Below, one piece after another: positions 24,688 through 32,689 of a DNA stretch of 64,000 nucleotides. The notes beneath the pieces are model-generated. The model was not told the DNA's origin, made no database searches, and saw only the letters and a program-made list of their open reading frames with translations. The stretch comes from JASJAR01 sp038530285 (GTDB lineage: Bacteria > Pseudomonadota > Alphaproteobacteria > Rhodobacterales > Rhodobacteraceae). The stretch is taken from NCBI GenBank assembly GCA_038530285.1, contig JBCBCY010000009.1, positions 82,587-146,586 on the forward strand, given 5' to 3'. The translations under genes and the position numbers were made by a program. Each line of letters starts with the position of its first letter. Position 1 is the first letter of the stretch.

Positions 24688-25574
24688 AGCTCCAGAACCT
24701 CGCGCGCATAGTCGGGCCCACGGACCGTTGCCCCCATCGCTTCGACGATGCCGCGCGCTTTTTCGACAAGTTGGGCGTTGGTCGCGTACACGCCTTTGGA
24801 CAGATAAAGGTTGTCCTCCAGCCCCACGCGCACATGGCCGCCCATCAGCACCGCACCGGCCACCATCGGCATTTGCATCCGGCCAATCCCGAAGCACGAC
24901 CAGAAAGTACCCTCAGGCATCATTGCGGCCAATCGCGATTGCAGCGCGATATCAAACGGCATGCCCCAGGGAATGCCAGAACACAGCTGGATCATCGCAG
25001 GCGCGTCGATCAGGCCTTCGCGGATCATGTCGAGGACAAACCAAAGGTTGCCGGTATCGAACACCTCCAGTTCCGGTTTCACGCCCAGATCACGGATCAT
25101 CTGCGCCCCGCGCCGCAGATAGGCCGGCGGGCTTGCATACATCCGATTGCCATTGCCGAAGTTCAGCGTGCCGCAATCAAGCGTGGTGATATCGGGCCGA
25201 TAGGTCTTTTCTTCGCAAAGGTCGATGATATGGGACAGCCGCGCTTCCTGAGCCACGAAATCGGTGCCGGGCGCGGGGCCAAGACCGTCATCTTCCACCT
25301 CAATATAGCCACCCATCCCGGCGGTGAGATTGATCAGCGGATCGACATCGCTTTCCCGGATCAGGCGCACGACCTCACGGTAAAGATGCGTCTCGCCGGA
25401 ATAGTCGCCGGTTTCGGGGTCGCGCACATGGATATGCACGATCGCAGCGCCCGCCCGTGCGGCGTCAATGGCGCTGGCCGCAATCGCTTCAGGCGTGTTC
25501 GGGCAATGGGGGTTGCCGGTGACCTTGTTGTCGTCGCCAGTGACCGCGCAGGTGATCAGGACATTCGGGTTCAT
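24684..25574 (-). CDS. cdhC: Beta-keto acid cleavage enzyme (dehydrocarnitine-acetyl-CoA)
   Basis: 296 residues, BKACE (formerly DUF849) family. Marker segments are VLITCAVTGDDNK, GAAIVHIHVRDPETG (the HxH zinc ligands), LINLTAGMGG, LDCGTLNFGN, and LEVFDTGN. In this operon it would combine 3-dehydrocarnitine with acetyl-CoA to give betainyl-CoA and acetoacetate. It is the first gene of the operon cdhC-cdhB-lcdH-tetR. Family assignment is firm; the dehydrocarnitine specificity is inferred from the neighbours. Confidence 0.9.
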   Translation of the reverse strand: MNPNVLITCAVTGDDNKVTGNPHCPNTPEAIAASAIDAARAGAAIVHIHVRDPETGDYSGETHLYREVVRLIRESDVDPLINLTAGMGGYIEVEDDGLGPAPGTDFVAQEARLSHIIDLCEEKTYRPDITTLDCGTLNFGNGNRMYASPPAYLRRGAQMIRDLGVKPELEVFDTGNLWFVLDMIREGLIDAPAMIQLCSGIPWGMPFDIALQSRLAAMMPEGTFWSCFGIGRMQMPMVAGAVLMGGHVRVGLEDNLYLSKGVYATNAQLVEKARGIVEAMGATVRGPDYAREVLEL

Positions 25575-25592
25575 GTTTGTACTCTCTATTAT

Positions 25593-25606
25593 ATAACGTA
25601 CATTAT
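25593..25606. promoter_or_regulatory. Imperfect palindrome, candidate TetR operator of the carnitine operon
   Basis: ATAACGTACATTAT is a 14-bp palindrome around GTAC with one mismatched pair. It lies 19 bp upstream of the cdhC start, in an A/T-rich stretch that stands out locally. The size and position fit a TetR-type repressor site overlapping the promoter. Confidence 0.5.
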
Positions 25607-25714
25607 TTGAAAAATGTTGCGATGCAACCCTGCAATGCCGGGTGATTTCGCGTCTTCCCGTTGGGCCGGTTCTAGGCTAAAGCCCGACTTGGTTATCTTC
25701 AAAGGAGCCAGACC

Positions 25715-26737
25715 ATGGGTTACCGGGTCGTCATCGCCGGTGCCACGGGCAACGTGGGCCGCGAAATGCTGAACATCCTGGCCGAGCGCCAGTTCCCCGT
25801 AGATGAGATTGCAGCACTTGCGTCGCGCAAATCTTTGGGCACGGAAGTCACGTTCGGCGAGACCACGATCAAGACCAAGGACCTGGCCACGTTCGACTTT
25901 TCAGGCTGGGATTTTGCGCTGTTTGCCATCGGGTCAGAGGCCACCAAAGACCACGCCCCCCGGGCGGCCAAGGCCGGTTGTGTGGTGATCGATAATTCCT
26001 CGCTTTATCGCTACGACCCTGAGATCCCCCTGATCGTGCCTGAAGTGAACCCGCAAGCCATCGAAGGCGTGCGGGCAAAAAACATCATCGCCAATCCCAA
26101 TTGTTCGACCGCGCAGATGGTGGTGGCTTTAAAGCCCTTGCACGACCGCGCCCGCATCAAGCGGGTGGTAGTGTCGACTTATCAATCGGTGTCGGGGGCG
26201 GGCAAAGACGGGCTTGATGAGCTTTGGGATCAGACGAAATCGATCTACAATCCCACAACTGAGGTGCCGCCCACGGCTTTTCAAAAGCAGATTGCTTTTA
26301 ACGTGATCCCGCAGATCGACGTCTTCATGGAAGACGGGTCGACCAAGGAAGAATGGAAGATGGTCGCCGAGACCAAAAAGATCGTGGACAAATCCATCAA
26401 GGTCACCGCGACATGCGTCCGCGTGCCGGTGTTTGTCGGCCATTCCGAAGCGATCAATATCGAGTTCGAGGATTTCCTGGATGAGGATGAAGCCCGCGAC
26501 ATCCTACGCCAGGCGCCCGGCATCATGGTCGTCGATAAGCGGGAACCGGGTGGCTACACCACACCGGTGGAATGCGTAGGTGACTTTGCCACTTTTATCA
26601 GCCGGATCCGGCAGGATTCGACGATTGAGAACGGGCTGAACCTGTGGTGCGTGTCAGACAACCTGCGCAAAGGCGCGGCGTTAAACGCCGTCCAGATCGC
26701 CGAGCTTCTGGGCAACCGGGTGCTGCAAAAGGCCTAA
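25715..26737 (+). CDS. asd: Aspartate-semialdehyde dehydrogenase
   Basis: 340 residues. It reduces aspartyl phosphate to aspartate semialdehyde for lysine, threonine and methionine synthesis. The NADP loop is VVIAGATGNVGREML, the catalytic Cys130 sits in NPNCSTAQM, and later the substrate-binding STYQSVSGAG and the VGHSEAINIEFE segment are present. The ATG at 25715 follows AAAGGAG. The gene stands alone; a hairpin follows the stop. Confidence 0.98.
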   Translation: MGYRVVIAGATGNVGREMLNILAERQFPVDEIAALASRKSLGTEVTFGETTIKTKDLATFDFSGWDFALFAIGSEATKDHAPRAAKAGCVVIDNSSLYRYDPEIPLIVPEVNPQAIEGVRAKNIIANPNCSTAQMVVALKPLHDRARIKRVVVSTYQSVSGAGKDGLDELWDQTKSIYNPTTEVPPTAFQKQIAFNVIPQIDVFMEDGSTKEEWKMVAETKKIVDKSIKVTATCVRVPVFVGHSEAINIEFEDFLDEDEARDILRQAPGIMVVDKREPGGYTTPVECVGDFATFISRIRQDSTIENGLNLWCVSDNLRKGAALNAVQIAELLGNRVLQKA

Positions 26738-26752
26738 GACTGACCAAGCGGA

Positions 26753-26780
26753 GCGGGCCTTCGGCCCGCACGCCTTTTGT
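26753..26780 (+). terminator. Probable terminator after asd
   Basis: GCGGGCC, loop TTC, GGCCCGC (26753-26769), followed within a few bases by a CCTTTTGTTT tract. It lies 15 bp after the asd stop and immediately before repeat copy B. Confidence 0.6.
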
Positions 26781-26784
26781 TTAT

Positions 26785-26841
26785 GGGGGCTCTGCCCCCC
26801 TCGCTTCGCTCGTCCCCCGAGGTATTTTCGGCAAGAGGAAG
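26785..26841 (+). repeat. Dispersed intergenic hairpin repeat, copy B
   Basis: GGGGGCTCTGCCCCCC hairpin, a linker with CGCTTCGCTCG, then CCCGAGGTATTTTCGGCAAG and AGGAAG. It is the same composite as copies A, C, D and E, with small differences in the tail. Confidence 0.75.
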
Positions 26842-26850
26842 AACAGGCGG

Positions 26851-27312
26851 TTAGCCCGCCTGTTGCATCGGCGACAAAATCATCGGTGCAGTGGTCACCA
26901 GGGTGTTGGGATGCGGTGGTTCGCCTGATCCAAGCTGCCGGATCAGTTGCGCATAGCTCAGCCCCAGATCCATGCTTTTGCAAACGAACTGATCGGAGGG
27001 CCAGGCGTAGATCGCCAACGCATAGCCGTCCGCCTTCAACGCGAACCCTTCGCGCACAAGGGCCGATTGCAGGCTCGTCCAATCCTTGGCCGTGAACAGG
27101 ATATCAGAGACCATTTCGCGCATGGCATTGGTGTCGGACGCATCGGTGCGCGGCAACGGAATTTCTTCCAGAACGGGCGCCGCAGCGCCCGACTGTTCGG
27201 CGATATGATCGCGCAGATATTGTCCGGGTGTCACTCCGGACGCGGCCGCCAGCAACCTCAGATCGGTCAGCAGGTTTTCAGGCAGGCGCAGTATGACCCA
27301 GTCTTGTTCCAT
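26851..27312 (-). CDS. Ribbon-helix-helix-like protein of unknown function in the bicarbonate operon
   Basis: 153 residues. I do not recognise a named family. Residues 5-40 (WVILRLPENLLTDLRLLAA and following) look like an Arc/MetJ-type ribbon-helix-helix. The C-terminal part (about 80-135: SLQSALVREGFALKADGYAL, VCKSMDLGLSYAQLIRQLG) resembles a segment I have seen near the C-terminus of MobA/TraI-type relaxases. There is no transmembrane segment or signal. It starts 35 bp after sbtB on the same strand, so it may be cotranscribed with carbonic anhydrase, sbtA and sbtB and could be a regulator. The resemblance statements are recollection and need a profile search. Confidence 0.6.
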   Translation of the reverse strand: MEQDWVILRLPENLLTDLRLLAAASGVTPGQYLRDHIAEQSGAAAPVLEEIPLPRTDASDTNAMREMVSDILFTAKDWTSLQSALVREGFALKADGYALAIYAWPSDQFVCKSMDLGLSYAQLIRQLGSGEPPHPNTLVTTAPMILSPMQQAG

Positions 27313-27347
27313 ACCCGGACGCTAACGTGGTCATGGTTAAGGCTTTC

Positions 27348-27659
27348 CTAAAAACGCTCTGCGCGCAGGACTTCGGCTTCGGTGACTGAAACAACGCCGA
27401 TGTGGCGCTCGACCACTGCAAATGCAGCATCCAGCAACTCATCCAGGCGATCTGGCCGGATCAGACAGACCACGGCCACCATGCCCCCTGCGGACGACAC
27501 TTGTCCTGCCCGGCTCCAGGCGCCGGAGCGTCCCGAACCGCCCCGCACAGGCAAAACCGTGTAGCCGGTCACACCGGCGGCTTCCAACGCGTCCGTCAGG
27601 CGGCGCTCCATCGGGGCTTCGATGATGATCTCGACGCGTTTTGCGGCATGTGTTTTCAT
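27348..27659 (-). CDS. sbtB: PII-like bicarbonate-uptake regulator SbtB
   Basis: 103 residues, the usual SbtB size. The ferredoxin-like PII fold pattern is visible: KRVEIIIEAPMERRLTDALEAAGVTGYTVLPV, a glycine/serine-rich T-loop (GGSGRSGAWSRAGQ), then GMVAVVCLIRPDRLDELLDAAFAVVERHIGVVSVTEAEVLR. SbtB proteins bind adenine nucleotides (cAMP, AMP, ADP) and control SbtA. The C-terminal redox CGPxGC tail known from cyanobacteria is absent. The ATG at 27659 has GGAGG inside the end of sbtA, 5 bp from its stop. Confidence 0.85.
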   Translation of the reverse strand: MKTHAAKRVEIIIEAPMERRLTDALEAAGVTGYTVLPVRGGSGRSGAWSRAGQVSSAGGMVAVVCLIRPDRLDELLDAAFAVVERHIGVVSVTEAEVLRAERF

Positions 27660-27663
27660 GAAG

Positions 27664-28662
27664 TCAGCCTCCTGTCGCCCAAAGAGCGACGCCAAGATAC
27701 ATTGGAATTCCGACCGTCAGGTTGAACGGAAATGTCACGCCCAGCGACAGGGTCAGGTAGATTGACGGATTTGCTTCAGGCAGGGCGACACGCATGGCCG
27801 CGGGCACCGCGATGTAACTTGCAGACGCCGAAAGCACCATCATCAGCATCACACCGCCCGTTGAAAGACCCAGCAAAAGGGCCATTGCAAGGCCCATCGC
27901 GGCTCCGACGGGGGGCATGAGACAGCCGAAAACGATGGCACCGACACCCAAGACCCCGCGCGATTGCCGCAAGCCCCGGCCCGCCACCAGCCCCATATCC
28001 AGCAAGAACAGGCACAAAACCCCTTGGAACGGGGCCACAATGAAGCTGGCGATTTGTTCCAGCCCGTCTTCGCCGGTGATCCAACCGATGAAGAACGATC
28101 CCACCAGCAAAACGATAGACCCGTTCAGAAGGATCTCTCGGATCAGGGTGCTGTCCATCCCACCGTCAGCTTTGCTTGCCCCGGCTTTACCGGTACCGGT
28201 GCGCGCAATGATCCATAGCGCTGACAGGATGGCGGGGGCTTCCATCACCGCAGCAACGGCCACCATATAACCTTCAGCGTCGATCCCGCGGCCTTCCAGA
28301 ACAGAGGTGGCTGCGACGAATGTCACAATGCTGATCGACCCGTAGTGCCCGGCGACCGCAGCCGCATCGACCGTCGATAGCGACGAGAGCACCCGCAAGA
28401 GCCCAAACGCCACAAAGGGGATGGCAAACGACAAGATCGCGCCGCCCAGCAAGGCGCCGACAAGCGTGGCATCCAGCCCATGGGCGGCCACACCAACCCC
28501 GCCTTTGAACCCGATTGCAAAGAGAAGATAGATCGACAAAGCCTTGGCGGCAGCTTCAGGCACCGACAGGTCCGACCGCGCCAAGGCGGCGCCAAGCCCA
28601 AGCGCAAACGACAAGATGATCGGGGAAATCAGATTGGCTGCCGCCAGTTCAAGAAGTCCCAT
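27664..28662 (-). CDS. sbtA: Sodium-dependent bicarbonate transporter SbtA
   Basis: 332 residues with about ten membrane helices in an inverted repeat. Family-like segments: NLISPIILSFALGLGAALA, the gate region GFKGGVGVAAHGL, AVAGHYGSISIVTFVAATSVLE, and in the second half GASLG-equivalent VLSASASYIAVPAAMRVALPEANPS. SbtA imports bicarbonate with sodium. It lies between a beta carbonic anhydrase gene (40 bp upstream) and sbtB (downstream), which fits a bicarbonate supply or CO2-scavenging module. The start is ATG 28662. Confidence 0.92.
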   Translation of the reverse strand: MGLLELAAANLISPIILSFALGLGAALARSDLSVPEAAAKALSIYLLFAIGFKGGVGVAAHGLDATLVGALLGGAILSFAIPFVAFGLLRVLSSLSTVDAAAVAGHYGSISIVTFVAATSVLEGRGIDAEGYMVAVAAVMEAPAILSALWIIARTGTGKAGASKADGGMDSTLIREILLNGSIVLLVGSFFIGWITGEDGLEQIASFIVAPFQGVLCLFLLDMGLVAGRGLRQSRGVLGVGAIVFGCLMPPVGAAMGLAMALLLGLSTGGVMLMMVLSASASYIAVPAAMRVALPEANPSIYLTLSLGVTFPFNLTVGIPMYLGVALWATGG

Positions 28663-28702
28663 CAACGCGCCTCGCCGTTACCTGCCCGGGCAATAGACAA
28701 CA

Positions 28703-29350
28703 TCAAAGCGGAGCAAAAGCCTTGTCTGCCGCATCAAACACATCAAGGCCCCCACGCGCGATGTCCGCCACCGCCCCGTGAATGGACAGCCGGCCTTCAT
28801 TCATCGCCTTGTCCACGAATGGAAAAGTGATCAGGTTTTCCAGCGACGTGATCACGGCAGCGCGTTCCAACGCCCCCACCCGTGTCGCTTCGTCCCCATC
28901 CGGCAGGCCACCGTAGGCCGGAGCCAGAATGTCGATCCAGCGCCCGATGTAGCTTTCTTTGTTTTCAAGGTCCGGGGCATGGCCCGAACACATGTCATAG
29001 CAGGCCTTCACCCCGCCGCATTGGGTGTGCCCAATCACCACGATATGCGCCACCTGAAGCCCGTTCACAGCATATTCGACCGCCGCTGACGTGCCATGAT
29101 GCTCGCCGTCCGGCTCATGGGGCGGGACCAGATTGGCCACATTGCGGTGAATGAACGCCTCTCCAATGTCGGCCGCAAAGATCGCGTTCAGATTGATCCG
29201 GCTGTCGCAGCAGCCGATGATCATTGTGCGCGGTCGCTGACCTTCATTGGCCAGGCGGCTGAACCACGCCTGATTTTCAGCATATGTCGTGGCTTTCCAG
29301 CCGCGATATCGCTCGACCAGAAAGCTTGGCAATGGTTTGACCCGGTGCAT
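28703..29350 (-). CDS. Beta-class carbonic anhydrase
   Basis: 215 residues. The zinc and catalytic residues are Cys47, Asp49 and Arg51 in GCCDSRI, and His108 and Cys111 in IGHTQCGGV. It interconverts CO2 and bicarbonate. No signal peptide is seen, so it is cytosolic. The ATG at 29350 follows GAGGGGA. It is the first gene of the operon with sbtA and sbtB. Confidence 0.95.
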   Translation of the reverse strand: MHRVKPLPSFLVERYRGWKATTYAENQAWFSRLANEGQRPRTMIIGCCDSRINLNAIFAADIGEAFIHRNVANLVPPHEPDGEHHGTSAAVEYAVNGLQVAHIVVIGHTQCGGVKACYDMCSGHAPDLENKESYIGRWIDILAPAYGGLPDGDEATRVGALERAAVITSLENLITFPFVDKAMNEGRLSIHGAVADIARGGLDVFDAADKAFAPL

Positions 29351-29479
29351 GCGCGTCCCCTCGTTTGCGTTGTCTTTACGAAGGATTTTACGGGTTTTCG
29401 AGCGATTTTTCCCGCCAGCGTTAGGGCTGTAGAAGTCTGTGCGCGATAGACCCAGACCCATTGTCCGTGGGAGTGGGCC

Positions 29480-29860
29480 GTGAAAGCTGTGTCAAACCTC
29501 AATCTTGCCGAAAGCGTCCAAATTGACCCTGATCGGCTGATGCTTCTGCTGCGCGAGCTTGGCGCGGCGGGCGCAGAACGCGTGGTTGATCGCGCGGTGG
29601 ATGAAATTTCAGGCCGGCTGTTGCTTATTGAAACCTCATGGGCTTCGGCAGATTTCAGAACGCTGGGTCGCACGGCGCGATCGTTGATCGCGGTTGCCGA
29701 CCAGATCGGGATGCACCTTTTGGCCCATGTGTCCTGCGATGTCGCGGGTCTTGCCGAGACCGACGATGACACGGCTTTGGCGGCCGCAGTCGCACGGCTG
29801 CAGCGTGTGGGCGAAAGCTCGCTTCTGGCTGTCTGGAACGCCCAAGCCTTTAGGATCTAG
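29480..29860 (+). CDS. Small helical protein of unknown function, HPt-like fold suspected
   Basis: 126 residues from a GTG start at 29480. It is mostly helical: DPDRLMLLLRELGAAGAERVVDRAVDEISGRLLLIE, then ADFRTLGRTARSLIAVADQIGM. The second segment has the spacing of an HPt phosphotransfer helix, but the phospho-accepting His is not present. It is divergent from the carbonic anhydrase gene across about 130 bp. I do not recognise a named family. Confidence 0.6.
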   Translation: MKAVSNLNLAESVQIDPDRLMLLLRELGAAGAERVVDRAVDEISGRLLLIETSWASADFRTLGRTARSLIAVADQIGMHLLAHVSCDVAGLAETDDDTALAAAVARLQRVGESSLLAVWNAQAFRI

Positions 29861-29935
29861 CGCCTTTCGGCTTTAGGCCCTTGCGGTGGTCCCTTTGCGC
29901 GTTAGGCTCTGGTCCAACCAGGACGGAGAGGCCAC

Positions 29936-31321
29936 ATGCCCGCACTTACCTTTGTTCCCGCAGATCCCTCTGCCCGACCATTATACGCTGTTGGGCACGG
30001 CGGTGTTGGCGACTGGCGCGCCACGCTGGACCCGGCGCAAGCCGCCTATGTCGAAGCCTGCGGATTCTTGGGCAAATCCGGTCAGATCGTGCTTTTGCCG
30101 GGGGCTGACGGCGCGGTCATCGGCGCGGCCGTTGGACTTGGCACGCCCAAACAGCAAAAGCGCGGCCGGTTCCTGATGGCCACGGCGCGCGCCAAACTGC
30201 CCGAAGGCACCTGGACCCTTACCAGCGATCTCTCTGGTGCGGCCCTCGACGAAGCCGCCCTTGGCTGGCTTTTGGCGGGCTACGCCTTTGGCCGCTACAA
30301 CAAGGCCAAACCGCCCAAGGCTGATCTCGTGGCACCTGACGGCGTCGACGCGCCGCGCCTCGAAGCGATCGCAGCCGGCGAAGCGCTGACCCGCGACCTG
30401 ATCAACACGCCGGCCTCGGACATGGGCCCGGCAGAGTTGGAAGCGGCCTGCCGCGATCTGGCCGCGGCTTTCGACGCCGACATCACCGTGACCACCGGCG
30501 ACGATCTTCTCGGCGCCAACCACCCGATGATCCACACCGTGGGCCGGGCCTCGACCCGCGCGCCGCGATTGATCGATTTCACCTGGGGGACGGCATCCGA
30601 TCCCAAACTGACGCTGGTCGGCAAAGGGGTGTGCTTTGACACCGGCGGGCTGAACCTCAAGCCGGGGTCCTCAATGGGCTTGATGAAAAAGGACATGGGC
30701 GGGGCGGCCACTGTTCTGGGTCTGGCCCATATGATCATGGCGACGGGGGCCAAGGTCCGCCTGCGCGTGCTGATCCCGGCGGTGGAAAACTCGGTCGCGG
30801 GCGATGCCTTCCGCCCCGGCGATATCCTGACGTCTCGCAAGGGCCTGACGGTGGAAATCAACAACACCGATGCCGAAGGCCGTCTGGTCCTGGCCGATGC
30901 GCTGGCCCTGGCCAGCGAGGAGGATCCCGACCTGATCGTGTCGATGGCCACGCTCACGGGGGCCGCTCGGGTGGCCGTTGGCCCCGATCTGGCGCCTTAT
31001 TTCACCGACGACGACGCGGTCGCGGCCGCCCTTGAAACCGCGGCTGTCCAGGCCCGCGACCCGGTCTGGCGCCTGCCGTTTTGGGACCCCTATGAAGCCA
31101 GGATCGAACCGGGCATTGCCGACCTTGATAATGCGCCCGCCGGTGGCATGGCCGGCACAATCACAGCGGCTTTGTTCCTGCGCCGGTTCGTCGAAGACAA
31201 AGACCGCTATTGCCACTTTGATGTCTATGGCTGGAACCCCGCGGCGGCGCCAGCGCGGCCCAAAGGCGGGGTGGGCATGGGCGCGCGGGCCTTGTTCGAT
31301 GCGCTGCCCGATCTGTTCTGA
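29936..31321 (+). CDS. Leucyl aminopeptidase family M17
   Basis: 461 residues, cytosolic metallo-aminopeptidase. The catalytic C-terminal domain starts near residue 140 and shows VGKGVCFDTGGLNLKP, MKKDMGGAATVLGLAHMI, and the hallmark NTDAEGRLVLADAL, which together hold the two-metal ligands and the catalytic Lys/Arg. It removes N-terminal residues from peptides. An ATG at 29936 with GGAGAGG upstream is the start. Its stop overlaps the start of the next gene (TGATG). Confidence 0.95.
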   Translation: MPALTFVPADPSARPLYAVGHGGVGDWRATLDPAQAAYVEACGFLGKSGQIVLLPGADGAVIGAAVGLGTPKQQKRGRFLMATARAKLPEGTWTLTSDLSGAALDEAALGWLLAGYAFGRYNKAKPPKADLVAPDGVDAPRLEAIAAGEALTRDLINTPASDMGPAELEAACRDLAAAFDADITVTTGDDLLGANHPMIHTVGRASTRAPRLIDFTWGTASDPKLTLVGKGVCFDTGGLNLKPGSSMGLMKKDMGGAATVLGLAHMIMATGAKVRLRVLIPAVENSVAGDAFRPGDILTSRKGLTVEINNTDAEGRLVLADALALASEEDPDLIVSMATLTGAARVAVGPDLAPYFTDDDAVAAALETAAVQARDPVWRLPFWDPYEARIEPGIADLDNAPAGGMAGTITAALFLRRFVEDKDRYCHFDVYGWNPAAAPARPKGGVGMGARALFDALPDLF

Positions 31322-32169
31322 TGGATGCCAAGTTCGACCGGCGCGAGACACCGTTCAATGGCCGCGTGGCGCATGTGTCGCTGAAAGGGAAGGTGGAAGC
31401 GGAGGAGTTCGTTGAGGGCGACGCGATGGAGGTCGGCGTCCCGAGCACGGCAATTTGCGACCAAGCTGGCGGGACGCGAGAACGCGAGCTTATCCTTGGA
31501 GTCGGGTTTCTCACGCTCGAAAAAGTCGACTGTTGGACATTCGGAATGGCCGCACACGACGGGTATGTGGGCTACGTCCGAACCAGCGATCTCAAACCAA
31601 AATCCAGCACCGAAACGGTTGTGCGTGCAGTACGCACATATGCCAAGGCGACCCCACATCTCAAAACAACCGAGCCAGAAGTGCGCCTGTCCTTCGGTGC
31701 GCGCCTACACACGGGCCGGTCTGAGGGTGATTGGGTTTCAACCTCGGTCGGAAACGAGACGCTTTGGGTTCCAAGAAAACATCTTGGAAACCGGAACGCG
31801 CCTTTTGAAGACCCCGCCGCCGTGGCCGAACTTTTCCTCCACACCCCCTACCTTTGGGGCGGCAATACTGCCTTTGGCATCGATTGTTCGGGCCTGGTCC
31901 AGGCCGCCCTTCTGGCCTGCGGCATGCCTTGCCCTGGTGATAGCGACCAGCAGGAAGCCCGTGTCGGAACGGCCCTGCCGGATGATGCTCCGCTCCAACG
32001 GGGCGATCTCATCTTCTGGAAAGGCCATGTGGCCATGGCGCTTGATGGCGCAACGATCATCCACGCCAACGCGCATCACATGGCGGTGGCCATCGAACCT
32101 TTCGAGGTGGCCCGAAAACGCATCGAAGTCACTGGTGGCGGGCTGGTCACGTCCATCAGGCGCCCCTGA
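31321..32169 (+). CDS. NlpC/P60-family cell-wall hydrolase with SH3-like domains
   Basis: 282 residues. Residues about 1-150 form bacterial SH3-like parts (GYVGYVRTSDL; WVSTSVGNETLWVPRKHL). The NlpC/P60 domain follows, with the catalytic Cys in TAFGIDCSGLVQAAL, the His in KGHVAMALDG and the third polar residue His in IIHANAHHMAV. It likely cleaves gamma-D-Glu-diaminopimelate bonds in peptidoglycan peptides. No signal peptide is visible, so it may act on imported muropeptides, in keeping with its coupling to the aminopeptidase gene. Confidence 0.92.
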   Translation: MDAKFDRRETPFNGRVAHVSLKGKVEAEEFVEGDAMEVGVPSTAICDQAGGTRERELILGVGFLTLEKVDCWTFGMAAHDGYVGYVRTSDLKPKSSTETVVRAVRTYAKATPHLKTTEPEVRLSFGARLHTGRSEGDWVSTSVGNETLWVPRKHLGNRNAPFEDPAAVAELFLHTPYLWGGNTAFGIDCSGLVQAALLACGMPCPGDSDQQEARVGTALPDDAPLQRGDLIFWKGHVAMALDGATIIHANAHHMAVAIEPFEVARKRIEVTGGGLVTSIRRP

Positions 32170-32229
32170 GACCTCAAGGCTCAGTGGCTTGGCGTGTCAT
32201 ACGCTTCGCATACACTCCGAAATCGGCTT

Positions 32230-32285
32230 TTCATCCTGGCAAAAATACTCTGGGGGCGGAGCCCCGGGTGCGGGGGCAGCGCCCC
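32230..32285 (-). repeat. Dispersed intergenic hairpin repeat, copy C (inverted)
   Basis: Read on the minus strand it gives a CCCCCGCACCCGGGGC hairpin part, then CCAGAGTATTTTTGCCAGGA and TGA, matching copy A nearly base for base in the tail. It lies between two convergent genes. Confidence 0.75.
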
Positions 32286-32299
32286 AGCCGTTGCCCCGC

Positions 32300-32689
32300 T
32301 TAATCCTCAACCGCGCGGATCAGCTTTTTGTCAAAGACCCGAAGCACCGTGCGCAGGTCAGACCCCCGCTTCAGAATCTGTCCGTCCATCCCGATGACCG
32401 AATACATTCCCTGCTTTCCCCGTAGCTTAGGGCGTTTTTCAACCCGGTAGATCGGGTATTCCGCAGCGCGCCGAAAGATCGAGAAGATCGCCACATCCTT
32501 CAAAAAGGACATCCCGTAGTCGCGCCACTCTCCGGCCGCAACAAACCGGCCATAAACGCCGAGAATCACCTGCAGTTCCGTGCGGTGAAACGCGACGTGT
32601 TCCGGGATTTGCGGGTGCTGGCGCGAAACTTCGTGAAACATCATTGCGCGAGCCTGCCCGCCAAGTCCTTGTAAATCAAGCCCTGCCAT
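32300..32689 (-). CDS. DUF2794 family protein
   Basis: About 129 residues, or 114 if translation starts at the ATG at 32644. The sequence (MMFHEVSRQHPQIPEHVAFHRTEL, LGVYGRFVAAGEWRDYGMSF, AIFSIFRRAAEYPIYRVEKRP, and GQILKRGSDLRTVLRVFDKKLIRAVE) is that of the alphaproteobacterial DUF2794 family, whose function is unknown. An overlapping short reading upstream ends in the ATGA of the 32644 start, which would favour that start if the reading is real. Confidence 0.8.
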   Translation of the reverse strand: MAGLDLQGLGGQARAMMFHEVSRQHPQIPEHVAFHRTELQVILGVYGRFVAAGEWRDYGMSFLKDVAIFSIFRRAAEYPIYRVEKRPKLRGKQGMYSVIGMDGQILKRGSDLRTVLRVFDKKLIRAVED

